A stretch of DNA of 64,000 nt, taken from assembly GCF_000332095.2 (NCBI RefSeq), contig NZ_KI913949.1, positions 4,239,048 to 4,303,047 on the forward strand. Direction: 5' to 3'. This DNA is from Leptolyngbya sp. PCC 6406. Its GTDB lineage: Bacteria; Cyanobacteriota; Cyanobacteriia; Phormidesmidales; Phormidesmidaceae. The notes below the pieces were generated by a model, which was not told the origin of the DNA, did no database searches, and saw only the letters and a program-made list of their open reading frames with translations. A program made the translations under genes and the position numbers. Shown in pieces: positions 53,349 to 62,104 of this stretch; position 1 is the stretch's first letter; every line of letters begins with the position of its first letter.

Positions 53349-55362
53349 GTAAGTCTTCAGTGGACTGATATACTTTATCTGTTAATTCCTGACGTTCTTC
53401 TTCACTATCCACCAGCCCATCGCTGAGGAGAGTTAGAAAGCCCAACATAGAATTTAGATTGGCACGAAACTCGTAGGATACTTGGGACATGAGTCGCTGT
53501 TGTTCCTCGTCTTTAGTTTCATGTCTCTTAGTATCTCCATCTCCAAATTGAAGACTACAGAGCTTAGTATAAATTCCGTCCTTTGCCAGTAGCTCTTTGT
53601 GGCTACCTAGTTCAATAACCTGCCCCTTTTCCATTACTGCAATTTGATCTGCCTTCTGCACTGTCGATAAACGGTGAGCAATAACTAGGGTAGTGCGATC
53701 TCGACTGAGTTCATCAATTGCTTGCTGTACCAATCGTTCCGATACAGTGTCTAGGGCACTAGTAGCCTCATCCAGAATCAAAATTTCGGGATTTTGTACG
53801 AGAGCTCGGGCAATGGCAAGGCGCTGTCGCTGGCCTCCAGATAGCATCACGCCGCGATCTCCGATCAACGTATCTAGGCCATCTGGCAAGCGGGCAATGA
53901 ATTCGTAGGCATTGGCCCGTCGTGCTGCTTCTATAACCTCTTCATCTGAGGACTGGGGTCTGCCATAGGAAATGTTGTAGCGAATTGTGTTGTTGAACAA
54001 AAAAGTATCTTGACTGACGATTCCCATGGACATGCGCAGGGTCGAGATATCAAAATCCCGGAGATCGCAACCGTCAATCACAATGATGCCACTGGTGGGG
54101 TCGTAGAAACGAGGTAGGAGATCAGCTAAGGTAGATTTTCCTGCGCCAGAGGATCCCACCAAAGCCAAGGTTTTGCCTTTGGGTAGGGACAAGGTGACAT
54201 TTCTTAATACCTGTTCCTGGGTGTTGGGATAGGTGAAACTCACATTTCTGAATTCAATCCCTTGCCTCAAACCCGGATAGGTGATCTCGCCATCCCCCAT
54301 GAAATTTTTGTTATCTCGTCTTAGTAAATCGTAGACTACGTCTACTGGAGAAGATGCATGAGCTAGTTGGTTTCGGAGGCTATTTAGCTGACTAACATAG
54401 GGCAGGAGTCGAGATAATAGAACCAGATAAGTCACCATGATGGCGGATAATGCATTTAGTTGGTCCTGAAATAACATCCGACTCAAAAGTACCAAAATAA
54501 ACAGAATGGTGATATTGATCACCTCTGCCATAGGTCCAATTAGGCTGGAATTCATCTTGGACTGTAATTGGACTTGCTCTCGACGGCGAATAAAGCCCAC
54601 AAACCGTCCATATTCTCGATTTTCATTGCCAGTAGCTTTGACCAGACGAATACCGCTGATCAACTCCACTAATCCACCGGAATAGGCACTGTTGATATCT
54701 GTTAAAATACGGCTAAAAACCTTTGCACGACGGATTAGAAACTGACTCAAGATAGCAGAACTTGGAAGCAGTAGTGTCGTTGCAATCGTCAACTGCCAGG
54801 AGATAGAGAGCATCAAGCCCAGAAAGACAAGTACTGTGGCTGATGTGACGGCAAGCTGGATAACTCCAGTAATTGCATTAGAGGCTCGGCTCATTTCCCC
54901 ACCGAGTCGGTTCATTAAATCCCCGACCCGAGCATTAGAAAAGTACGCCAAATCCACTTCTAAAATTAGTTTTAGGCCCTGCTCTTGTAAATCGGAGGTC
55001 AAAGACCGTGATAAGACGGTGGAAGCTAGGCTACTAAAATAGCCACTCGCATTTTTTAGAATAATGACGAATATGGTAGATAAGGCCATGACCACCAAGC
55101 GATAGGACTCAGGAACTTGGTCAAAAGGAGACAGAAGTATTTGGAGGATAGGCGGTCCCCCTTTTAGTATTTCTTCTTGCCCCAGCAAACTCATCAAAAT
55201 AGGGACAATGAGGGCAGTACTGATCCCATTAAATAGGGCTCCAGAAAATCCCAGCACCACACTCAAGAGAATTTGAAAGGGATATTTATGGGCCACGCTG
55301 AATAACATTTGGCGTGGTGAGGTGACGATATTTGGGGCCGTTTTCATTGAGGGCGATTGCAT
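53275..55362 (-). CDS. ABC exporter (fused permease/ATPase) with HisKA-like C-terminal extension
   Basis: A half-transporter of the MsbA/HepA kind: six membrane helices (about residues 25-330), then the ATPase with Walker A LVGSSGAGKSTLADLLP, signature LSGGQRQRLAIARAL and Walker B ILILDEATSALD. After a normal end, an extra ~70 residues read RLMSQVSYEFRANLNSML, GFLTLLSDGLVDSEEERQEL and TDKVYQSTEDLLKSLE. This resembles a histidine-kinase dimerisation helix pair in which the phospho-accepting His is Tyr (codon at 53473-53475). The frame opens at 55494; the Met at 55362 avoids overlap with the upstream gene. It probably exports the glycan made by the island. Confidence 0.9.
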   Translation of the reverse strand: MQSPSMKTAPNIVTSPRQMLFSVAHKYPFQILLSVVLGFSGALFNGISTALIVPILMSLLGQEEILKGGPPILQILLSPFDQVPESYRLVVMALSTIFVIILKNASGYFSSLASTVLSRSLTSDLQEQGLKLILEVDLAYFSNARVGDLMNRLGGEMSRASNAITGVIQLAVTSATVLVFLGLMLSISWQLTIATTLLLPSSAILSQFLIRRAKVFSRILTDINSAYSGGLVELISGIRLVKATGNENREYGRFVGFIRRREQVQLQSKMNSSLIGPMAEVINITILFILVLLSRMLFQDQLNALSAIMVTYLVLLSRLLPYVSQLNSLRNQLAHASSPVDVVYDLLRRDNKNFMGDGEITYPGLRQGIEFRNVSFTYPNTQEQVLRNVTLSLPKGKTLALVGSSGAGKSTLADLLPRFYDPTSGIIVIDGCDLRDFDISTLRMSMGIVSQDTFLFNNTIRYNISYGRPQSSDEEVIEAARRANAYEFIARLPDGLDTLIGDRGVMLSGGQRQRLAIARALVQNPEILILDEATSALDTVSERLVQQAIDELSRDRTTLVIAHRLSTVQKADQIAVMEKGQVIELGSHKELLAKDGIYTKLCSLQFGDGDTKRHETKDEEQQRLMSQVSYEFRANLNSMLGFLTLLSDGLVDSEEERQELTDKVYQSTEDLLKSLERMEKSQQIQERKQPAIAKR

Positions 55363-55447
55363 AAGTGCAAATGTATTAACGTATTTACGGGAAGACAACT
55401 GCGGAATGGGAGCGCCTTGGCACTGGAACTGCATCGTCCCGCCCCAT

Positions 55448-56740
55448 TTAGGGAGCCTGAGCGGCATGGGTAGGGTGATGTCTACGGGAGACAAAGGGCG
55501 CTAAGACCTTGGCCAAAACCACGGCCATTCCCTCAATACTGTAGTGGGCTATGCAACGTTGGCGGGCTTGGTAGCCCCGTTGTTCTGCCTCGGCCCCATT
55601 TGTGAAAATGGCTCCCAACTGGTCTGCCATAGCCACACTATCTCCTGGGGCCACTAAATAACCTGTATTCCCTAAAATGCTAGGAATATCTCCCACTTCG
55701 GTGGCCAAAATCGGTTTTGCCATGGCCATGCCATCGGTCAACTTCAGGGGAAATTGGGCCTGGGCAGCAGGGGTGTCTTGCTGAGGTACGACCACTATAT
55801 CCGCCGCCGCCAACACCTGAGGCATTTCGTCATGGGGCAGTTTGGGTAGCTTGATAATGCGATCGCGCCAGCGCGCCATCAGAGTTTGGTCATAGTCGTC
55901 ATAGGGACTCCCCCCCACAATGACCAGCTTGAGGTCCGGTTCATCTCGCAGATCAAGAGCCGTCAGAATATCTTCGAGCCCCTTATAGGGTCGGGGTGCA
56001 CCGGGGAACATCAACACCCGATAGCCTTCCAAGCCATAGCGCTGACGACTGGCAGCGCGATCGTAACGGCTGGGATCGAAAAGCTGAGTATCCTTACCAT
56101 TCGGAACATAGATACCACCAAAACGCTGCTGCAAAAAATGGGTATGAACTGTAACCGCATCGGCTCGCTTTACCAGCCGCTCCATCCACTGAAGGTACAC
56201 CGGATGGTCAGGATAGCGAAAGGCTCCCTCCGGCTTGACCAAATCCCGGTAGCGCTGGCGCAGCGAAGGCTGATACTGCCATTGGTCGCCGCCGTGCCAG
56301 CTCATTTCCCAGTCATCGATGTCTACAATCAGGGGCCGCCGCCGTAGTTGCCGTGCCAATAACCCCACACCAAAACTGCTGGCCTTGGTCTTGTAGGCAT
56401 ACACCACATCCCCCTCAATCTGCTGGATAAGCTGGCGCACCGACCGAAAAAAACGAGGATAGGTCGCCTGGGGAAAGCCCTTGATAGACAGGCCAGAATT
56501 TATAAACGGGAGGGTATCGTCATCGGTAAAGCCCAAAATCTCCACGCCACAGCCTAGGCGTTGCAGAGCTTGGGAGAGTAAAAAGGGCCGAACTGCTCCG
56601 CCCCAGCGTCCGGCTCCCTTTGCCGACAGATCACCGACGATAATCGAGACCTTACAGGAGGAGAAGTCATGCCCAGTCAGTTCTGCCAATAGGGGCATCT
56701 CAACCGACGGCTGGTCTATATCTTGAGAGCTGCCAATCAT
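55448..56740 (-). CDS. GT4-family glycosyltransferase
   Basis: A 430-residue GT-B enzyme. N-terminal VSIIVGDLSAKGAGRWGGAV contains the acceptor-domain Gly-rich loop, AVTVHTHFLQQRFGGIYVPNGKD the linker, and YRVLMFPGAPRPYKGLEDIL, VIVGGSPYDDYD and PLKLTDGMAMAKPILATEVG the donor-binding half. The base composition is closer to the chromosome average than in the island core. It is upstream of the ABC exporter on the same strand. Confidence 0.87.
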   Translation of the reverse strand: MIGSSQDIDQPSVEMPLLAELTGHDFSSCKVSIIVGDLSAKGAGRWGGAVRPFLLSQALQRLGCGVEILGFTDDDTLPFINSGLSIKGFPQATYPRFFRSVRQLIQQIEGDVVYAYKTKASSFGVGLLARQLRRRPLIVDIDDWEMSWHGGDQWQYQPSLRQRYRDLVKPEGAFRYPDHPVYLQWMERLVKRADAVTVHTHFLQQRFGGIYVPNGKDTQLFDPSRYDRAASRQRYGLEGYRVLMFPGAPRPYKGLEDILTALDLRDEPDLKLVIVGGSPYDDYDQTLMARWRDRIIKLPKLPHDEMPQVLAAADIVVVPQQDTPAAQAQFPLKLTDGMAMAKPILATEVGDIPSILGNTGYLVAPGDSVAMADQLGAIFTNGAEAEQRGYQARQRCIAHYSIEGMAVVLAKVLAPFVSRRHHPTHAAQAP

Positions 56741-56783
56741 AGGGAAACAGGGCCAAGGGTGGCAGTTACAGAAATCCTTCCCA

Positions 56784-56855
56784 AGAGTATTCCCTCTAAA
56801 AAGTCATCCCCTGGGCTGGGCATAAGGGGTCGTTCTGGCTGCTCCACGTTTTGGC
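56784..56855. repeat. Dispersed intergenic repeat, copy B
   Basis: Shares AGTATTCCCTCT, TCATCCCCTG, TCTGGC and GCTCC blocks in order with copy A at 14811-14880. It lies about 45 bp upstream of the GT4 gene start at 56740. Confidence 0.6.
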
Positions 56856-56979
56856 CTCTGCTCAGATCCGGTACAGGGATTTAACGGGAACACTCTAACC
56901 TGAAGCGTTTTTATTTTTACAGCTTGACTATCTTTCATCCCCACCATTGTCGGGTAAGTTTTGGGTCTTCTTCAAAACT

Positions 56980-57819
56980 TTACAATGGTGGCAATTCCAA
57001 GATCAGGGTGCCCAAGAGCCCTTTGCGAAAATCATTCAACAGTTCATGGGCAGTTCGGGCTTGGTCGCCTTGATGGCGCTGTTGGGCTAACTCCACCATG
57101 AAAGTCTCGCCCGTAATGGATTCTGGGTCTAAGCGATAGCGATCGCGCAACTCCGCCGTCGTCCCCAAAGACTTGAGCAAATCCACCAAGGCCGCCGCCA
57201 CTCGCTGGTTGTCGTAGGAGGCTTCACCAATATCGTCGCAGATAGCCAGTTTTAGGGCAGCATCTTGATCGTGGATCTGGGCGGGCAAAATTCCCGGCGC
57301 GTCCAAAAGCTCTAGCTGATCCGAGATGCGGATCCAACGCAGTTGGCGGGTGATCCCCGCCCTCCGGGCACTGGCCACCACCTTGCGCTTAAGGAGGCGG
57401 TTAATCAGGGCAGACTTGCCCACATTGGGAAAGCCAATCACCACGGCGCGAACGGGACGGGGCCGCATCCCCCGACTGAGGCGACGTTCATTTACCGCAA
57501 TGCCAGCCTTCTGGGCTACATGGGCGATCGCAGACACGCCCTTACCTTGCTGAGCATTGGCAAAGTAGGGTACTTGTCCCTGCTGGCGCAGCCAGGTTTC
57601 CCAGGCGGCGCGCCCCTCGGTGGAAATCATGTCCACCCGGTTCATCACCAGAACATGCCCCTTCTCCCCAATCCAGTCCTGAATGCGAGGATGGCGGGTG
57701 GCGAGGGGAATGCGGGCATCTCGGACCTCTAGGACCACATCCACCCGCTTGAGCTGATCCAGCAGGGCTTTTTCGGCCTTGGCAATGTGGCCGGGGTACC
57801 ACTGGATATCAGGGGGCAT
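56980..57819 (-). CDS. rbgA: Ribosome biogenesis GTPase (YlqF/RbgA)
   Basis: A circularly permuted GTPase for 50S assembly. The permuted order is visible: G4 in LVMNRVDM, then G1 in GFPNVGKSALINRL (about residue 131), G2 and G3 in LLDAPGILPAQ. It starts MPPDIQWYPGHIAKAEKAL, which is diagnostic. The ATG at 57819 directly follows the stop of the universal stress protein gene (TAGATG), so the two are probably cotranslated. Confidence 0.95.
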   Translation of the reverse strand: MPPDIQWYPGHIAKAEKALLDQLKRVDVVLEVRDARIPLATRHPRIQDWIGEKGHVLVMNRVDMISTEGRAAWETWLRQQGQVPYFANAQQGKGVSAIAHVAQKAGIAVNERRLSRGMRPRPVRAVVIGFPNVGKSALINRLLKRKVVASARRAGITRQLRWIRISDQLELLDAPGILPAQIHDQDAALKLAICDDIGEASYDNQRVAAALVDLLKSLGTTAELRDRYRLDPESITGETFMVELAQQRHQGDQARTAHELLNDFRKGLLGTLILELPPL

Positions 57820-58218
57820 CTAGGGCACCACCAACACAGGGCAGGGGGCTAGATTAATCACCCGGTTGGTGACGCTCTCCGATTGACCATCCTCGATCAA
57901 CCCTAGGCCACGACACCCCATGACGATCAGGTCTACCTCCAGTTCGTCAGCCACATCGCAGATGACAAAGGCAGGCTGACCCTCCCGCTCTAGGGCTTCA
58001 CTCTCCACGCCCTGCTGGGAAAACAAGGTTTTAACCTGCTCCAGCAGTTGGGCCACAGCAGCGGGGGAGGATTGTTCCGAGGGCGCATCGGGGTGATTTT
58101 CTACCACCGATAGCAACACCAAGCGACTCTGGTGCTGCTTCACCAAATCTACGGCTAGACTGGCGGCTTGCTGAGCCTCTGGGCTCATATCAACAGGAAA
58201 TAAAACCGTCTTAAACAT
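57820..58218 (-). CDS. Universal stress protein (UspA family)
   Basis: A 132-residue small alpha/beta protein. KTVLFPVDMSPEAQQAASLAV opens the family fold, VDLIVMGCRGLGLIED holds the first part of the nucleotide loop, and VTNRVINLAPCPVLVVP ends it. The usual G-x2-G-x9-G(S/T) ATP motif has Glu at the third Gly position, so ATP binding may be lost. It is the first gene of a pair with rbgA. Confidence 0.9.
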   Translation of the reverse strand: MFKTVLFPVDMSPEAQQAASLAVDLVKQHQSRLVLLSVVENHPDAPSEQSSPAAVAQLLEQVKTLFSQQGVESEALEREGQPAFVICDVADELEVDLIVMGCRGLGLIEDGQSESVTNRVINLAPCPVLVVP

Positions 58219-58440
58219 GGCGTCTCAAACGGAAACACGGACTCCGGTAAAATGATTCTCGGACAGAAGTTGTAATGCTGATCCTAGAGCGGGAAAGAGA
58301 CCTCTGAATAGTAATGGGGGACTTTCCTGATCTGGCGGTATCGCCTTACGAACTCCAGTCTAGGTTAAATCAACGCAGCCGCTTCCCCTGTGGAGGCGGT
58401 GGAGAAACGTAATAAACACAATTTTCGGAGGTTCAAGCCT

Positions 58441-59646
58441 GTGGCGAAGAAGACGGTTGCAACCCTAACAGCGGCGGACCTGTCCGGCAAGCGCGTGCTG
58501 GTGCGGGCAGATTTCAACGTTCCCCTTGATGAGCAGGGCAATATTACCGACGATACGCGCATCCGGGCGGCCCTCCCGACGATTCAAGATTTGACCAGCA
58601 AGGGGGCTAAGGTGGTGCTGTGCAGCCACTTTGGTCGTCCCAAGGGGAAGGTGGTGGAGAGTATGCGCCTCACCCCTGTAGCCCAGCGCCTTGGGGAACT
58701 GCTGGGACAGCCCGTGGTCAAGTGTGATGACTGTATTGGGGATGCTGTGGCGGCGGCGGTGAATGGCTTGGCCGATGGTCAGGTGGCGTTGCTGGAAAAT
58801 GTCCGCTTCTACGCGGAGGAAGAGGCCAATGATCCGGCCTTCTCCGAGAAATTGGCGGCCAATGCGGACCTCTATGTCAACGATGCTTTTGGCACTGCCC
58901 ACCGCGCCCATGCCTCTACCGCTGGGGTGACGAAATATCTCAGCCCTTCCGTGGCGGGCTACCTGATTGAAAAAGAGTTGCAGTATCTCCAGGCGGCGAT
59001 TGAGAACCCCAAGAAGCCTCTGGCGGCCATCATCGGTGGCTCCAAGGTATCGAGCAAAATCGGTGTGATTGAAACCCTTCTGGACAAGGTGGATAAGCTG
59101 CTGATTGGCGGCGGCATGATTTTCACCTTTTACAAGGCTCGGGGACTGAGTGTGGGTAAGTCCCTGGTGGAGGAGGACAAACTGGAACTGGCGAAGGTTC
59201 TGGAAGCCAAGGCCAAGGAAAAGGGTGTGGATCTGTTGCTACCGACGGATGTGGTGGTGGCGGATAATTTTGCTGCCGATGCCAATGCTCAAACTGTCAG
59301 TGTGGAGTCAATTCCCGATGGCTGGATGGGTCTCGATATTGGTCCCGATTCCGTTAAGGTTTTTCAGGCGGCACTGAAGCAGTGTCAGTCTGTGATCTGG
59401 AACGGCCCCATGGGGGTGTTTGAGTTCGACAAGTTCGCGGTGGGGACGGAGGCGATCGCCCATACTCTGGCGGACCTGACGGGTGCTGGCGTCACTACTA
59501 TTATTGGTGGTGGTGACTCTGTGGCGGCAGTGGAAAAGGTAGGGGTGGCGGAGAAAATGAGCCACATTTCCACCGGGGGCGGGGCCAGTCTGGAACTGCT
59601 GGAGGGCAAAGAGCTACCCGGTATTGCGGCTCTAGATGAGGCGTAG
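58441..59646 (+). CDS. pgk: Phosphoglycerate kinase
   Basis: Transfers phosphate between 1,3-bisphosphoglycerate and ADP in glycolysis and, in the reverse sense, the Calvin cycle. The N-terminal [43 protein letters not shown], and [11 protein letters not shown] are classic. A GGAGG at 58427-58431 sits 9 bp before the GTG at 58441, giving 401 residues; the longer open frame from 58390 adds a non-family N-terminus and is rejected. Confidence 0.97.
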   Translation: MAKKTVATLTAADLSGKRVLVRADFNVPLDEQGNITDDTRIRAALPTIQDLTSKGAKVVLCSHFGRPKGKVVESMRLTPVAQRLGELLGQPVVKCDDCIGDAVAAAVNGLADGQVALLENVRFYAEEEANDPAFSEKLAANADLYVNDAFGTAHRAHASTAGVTKYLSPSVAGYLIEKELQYLQAAIENPKKPLAAIIGGSKVSSKIGVIETLLDKVDKLLIGGGMIFTFYKARGLSVGKSLVEEDKLELAKVLEAKAKEKGVDLLLPTDVVVADNFAADANAQTVSVESIPDGWMGLDIGPDSVKVFQAALKQCQSVIWNGPMGVFEFDKFAVGTEAIAHTLADLTGAGVTTIIGGGDSVAAVEKVGVAEKMSHISTGGGASLELLEGKELPGIAALDEA

Positions 59647-59725
59647 TCGGGATCAGACGTCATTGTCTGGGTGTTAAAAGCCTACGTTCCCTTGCCAGAG
59701 GGGGTAGGAGCATAAGCTATGGGGT

Positions 59726-59786
59726 GCGATGGTCATTGGCGTAGCCGCCCCGAAGGGGCTCTGACCAGCCCTTTTATGACCATCGC
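59726..59786. terminator. Hairpin region after pgk
   Basis: GCGATGGTCAT (59726-59736) pairs with ATGACCATCGC (59776-59786), with an inner stem of GCCCC and GGGGC (59742-59760 area). It lies 80 bp after the pgk stop. The outer arms recur in the terminator at 62048-62076 on the far side of the Fic remnant. Confidence 0.55.
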
Positions 59787-59886
59787 GTCCCTATTCCCTT
59801 GCAATTTCTGCTTGCGAATTTCAAAAATGCCCCCTAAATTGAAATTCACGTCACTGAGTTTCAATCTTTAGCAACTACTTGCCATT

Positions 59887-60055
59887 GTGAATCGCTCCGT
59901 CTTTACCGTCAGTGCCCCTGGGCGGCTCTGGGAAATTTCCTACGAACAATGCAACCTCAGTAAGCCATGGCTCTATTTGAGTGCCTTCTTCGACAAGTAC
60001 AAGGATGAGTACATCAATCTGATGTTTCAAGTGAGTACACGAGGACTGTGGAACG
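59887..60055 (+). pseudogene. Fic-family protein remnant, 5' fragment (interrupted by IS)
   Basis: Encodes NLSKPWLYLSAFFDKYKDEY followed by INLMFQVSTRGLWN, the part of Fic proteins that directly follows the catalytic core. The core HPFxDGNGR motif is absent upstream, so the gene was already truncated or decayed at its 5' end. The frame is broken at 60055 by the IS66-type element. Removing the IS and one copy of the 8-bp duplication rejoins it in frame with the fragment at 61679 (WND|WLAFCLRGV). Confidence 0.8.
60048..60055. repeat. Target-site duplication, left copy (GTGGAACG)
   Basis: The 8-bp GTGGAACG directly before the left terminal repeat recurs at 61671-61678 after the right one, the length expected for IS66-family insertion. 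Confidence 0.95.
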
Positions 60056-61670
60056 GTAAGCCTTCAGGGGTTCACGAAGAATTAAGGGTTCCAGGGTCTC
60101 GATAGGGGTTAAGGTAGGCTCATGAGTGAAGGCAACGAGCCCACCATAGACATCGGCGGCATCTCCATTTCTGTGTCAGATTGGGATGCCACCCCGGCTA
60201 GCGTAAAAAAAGCTCTGGTGTGCGCTCTCATTGAGACCATCAGTCGCTTAGAAGAGCGGGTGAGCCACCTCGAAGAGCAACTCAACCAGAATTCGCAAAA
60301 CTCATCGTTGCCGCCTTCAAAGGATGGATTCGGCCCCCCTAAGCCAGACCCGGAGGGCAAAGGCAAAGGGAAGCGGAAGCGCGGAGGCCAACCGGGACAC
60401 AAAGGATATTCCCGCAAGCTGTATCCCCTAGAAGCCTGCAAACAGGTGTTCGAGCATCGCCCCAAGACCTGTGGGCATTGTGGAGAGCCGCTATCAGGAA
60501 ACGACCCAGCGCCCTATCGGCACCAGATTGTCGAACTACCGCCAATTGAGCCCATCGTCATCGAGCATCGCCTGCACGCCTTAGATTGTGAGCACTGCGG
60601 TAAAACCACCCGTAGCAAATTACCAGCAGAGGTGCATCAAGGCGGTTATGGTGAGCGGTTGAGTGCAGTAGTGGCCTTACTGAGTGGCGCTTATCGCCAA
60701 AGCCATCAGCAGGTGAAGACCTGTCTAGCAGCGCTGTTTGAGATCGAGATTTCTGGCGGCAGCATCAACCGGCTACGCCGAGAAGCCAGTGCGGCACTGG
60801 GGCAGCCAGTAGCTGAGGCGCAAGGCTACGTGCAGGGGGAAGCGGTGATTCACAGTGATGAGACTAGCTTTCGCCAGGGGAACAGCGATGGCCAGAATCA
60901 GGCCCAGCGACAGGGTTGGCTGTGGGTGCTGGTGACGCCGATGGTGAGTGTGTTCAGCATTCTGTTGAGCCGGTCTCAAGCCGCCGCCCAAGCACTGATT
61001 GGCCCAGCCTATGACGGCATTGTGGTCTCAGACCGCTACAGCGGCTATGGGTGGATTGATATTAGCCAACGCCAGGTGTGTTGGGCTCATCTCAAACGAG
61101 ACTTTACTCGGATTGCCGAGCGTCAGGGGGTCTGCCAAGAGATTGGAAAAGGCTTACTGGCTCAACAAAAAGCGTTGTTTGAGTTGTGGTACCAAGTGCG
61201 GGATGGCACCCTTTCCCGGACTGGCTTTGCTGAGTTAGTCCAGCCGATTCGGGCTGCTGTAAAAGCGGTGCTTGAGGAGGGAGCGAACTATGACATTGGC
61301 CCAAAGGAGAAGACGCCTTTGGCCAAGACGGTACGCACTTGCCGACAACTGCTGTTGGTGGAACCGGCTCTGTGGACGTTTGTCACGGTGCTGGGGGTGG
61401 AGCCCACCAATAATACGGCTGAGCGTTCTTTGCGAGCTGGGGTGATTTGGAAGCGCATCAGCTTTGGGGCGGAGTCTCAGGCCGGCAGTGAGTTTGTCGC
61501 CCGGATGCTGACGACGGTTTCTTCTCTGACGATGCAGCAGCGAGATGTGCTGGACTTTCTCACTCAAGCCTATTGGTCGGCTCGCTTTGGCCAACCGCCT
61601 CCTTCATTGCTGCCTTTGGCCACTCATCAGCCTCAAACCCTAATCACGCCGTGACCCCCTGAAGGCTTAC
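60056..61670. mobile_element. IS66-family insertion sequence (ISBst12-like, 1615 bp)
   Basis: Complete element: 20-bp terminal inverted repeats GTAAGCCTTCAGGGGTTCAC (60056-60075) and the complement of GTGACCCCCTGAAGGCTTAC (61651-61670) differ at one position. They start with GTAA as in IS66 elements and are flanked by an 8-bp duplication. It carries only the transposase gene and no tnpA/tnpB-like accessory frames, as in the ISBst12 subgroup. It looks intact and recently inserted, since ends and duplication are undamaged. Confidence 0.93.
60122..61654 (+). CDS. IS66-family transposase
   Basis: A 510-residue DDE transposase. An N-terminal Leu-zipper (ISRLEERVSHLEEQLNQNS) is followed by the LPPSKDGFG motif, the Zn-finger CGHCGEPL and CEHCGKTTRSKLPAE, the first catalytic Asp in VIHSDETSF, VVSDRYSGYGWID and HLKRDFTRI, and the TNNTAERSLR motif with the catalytic Glu. 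The stop codon lies inside the right terminal repeat. Full length and undamaged. Confidence 0.95.
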   Translation: MSEGNEPTIDIGGISISVSDWDATPASVKKALVCALIETISRLEERVSHLEEQLNQNSQNSSLPPSKDGFGPPKPDPEGKGKGKRKRGGQPGHKGYSRKLYPLEACKQVFEHRPKTCGHCGEPLSGNDPAPYRHQIVELPPIEPIVIEHRLHALDCEHCGKTTRSKLPAEVHQGGYGERLSAVVALLSGAYRQSHQQVKTCLAALFEIEISGGSINRLRREASAALGQPVAEAQGYVQGEAVIHSDETSFRQGNSDGQNQAQRQGWLWVLVTPMVSVFSILLSRSQAAAQALIGPAYDGIVVSDRYSGYGWIDISQRQVCWAHLKRDFTRIAERQGVCQEIGKGLLAQQKALFELWYQVRDGTLSRTGFAELVQPIRAAVKAVLEEGANYDIGPKEKTPLAKTVRTCRQLLLVEPALWTFVTVLGVEPTNNTAERSLRAGVIWKRISFGAESQAGSEFVARMLTTVSSLTMQQRDVLDFLTQAYWSARFGQPPPSLLPLATHQPQTLITP

Positions 61671-61678
61671 GTGGAACG
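61671..61678. repeat. Target-site duplication, right copy (GTGGAACG)
   Basis: Identical to 60048-60055 and immediately after the right terminal repeat of the IS. Confidence 0.95.
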
Positions 61679-62010
61679 ACTGGTTAGCTTTTTGTTTGCG
61701 GGGAGTTATTGAGCAGGCTAAAGATGCACTGACTCGCTTTGATCAGCTTCTGAAGCTGCGTAGCCAGTATATGGATTTACTGAATCAAGTCGGTGGGAAT
61801 GTGAGGCTTAACCGACTTATTGATCATTTATTTGAATCTCCAGCGGTTACGGTTTCTCAAGTTTCAAATATCTGTGACATACAGTACAATACTGCCCGCT
61901 CTGATGTTGGGCGATTGGTGGAGGCCAAAATTCTGGTGGAGTCAGATATTTCCTTGCGTCCCAAAATTTATTTTGCTCCAGGCATTCTAGAAATTGCCTA
62001 CGACGATTAA
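61679..62010 (+). pseudogene. Fic-family protein remnant, 3' fragment
   Basis: Continues the interrupted frame with WLAFCLRGVIEQAKDALTRF, a helical region (LLKLRSQYMDLLNQVGGNVR) and a winged-helix-like end (VSQVSNICDIQYNTARSDV, GRLVEAKILVES). These are the C-terminal helical and HTH portions of long Fic/DOC proteins. The tail frame itself is intact to the TAA at 62010. With the 5' part lost and the IS inside, no AMPylation activity is expected. Confidence 0.8.
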
Positions 62011-62047
62011 AGACTCACGGCGGTTAAAACCGCTGCTATATAAACGA

Positions 62048-62083
62048 AGGCGCGATGGTCAATGACCATCGCGCCTCCTTTTT
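62048..62083 (+). terminator. Intrinsic terminator after the Fic remnant
   Basis: AGGCGCGATGGTCA (62048-62061) pairs with TGACCATCGCGCCT (62063-62076), followed by CC and T5 at 62079-62083. It lies between the Fic remnant and the convergent rpe gene. The stem sequence matches the hairpin arms after pgk. Confidence 0.85.
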
Positions 62084-62104
62084 CTATTCAAGTACGGAAT
62101 CGCT

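Noticed and set aside
58390-58440. Upstream extension of pgk
   Set aside because: Adds 17 residues not typical of the family; GGAGG-spaced GTG at 58441 explains the start.
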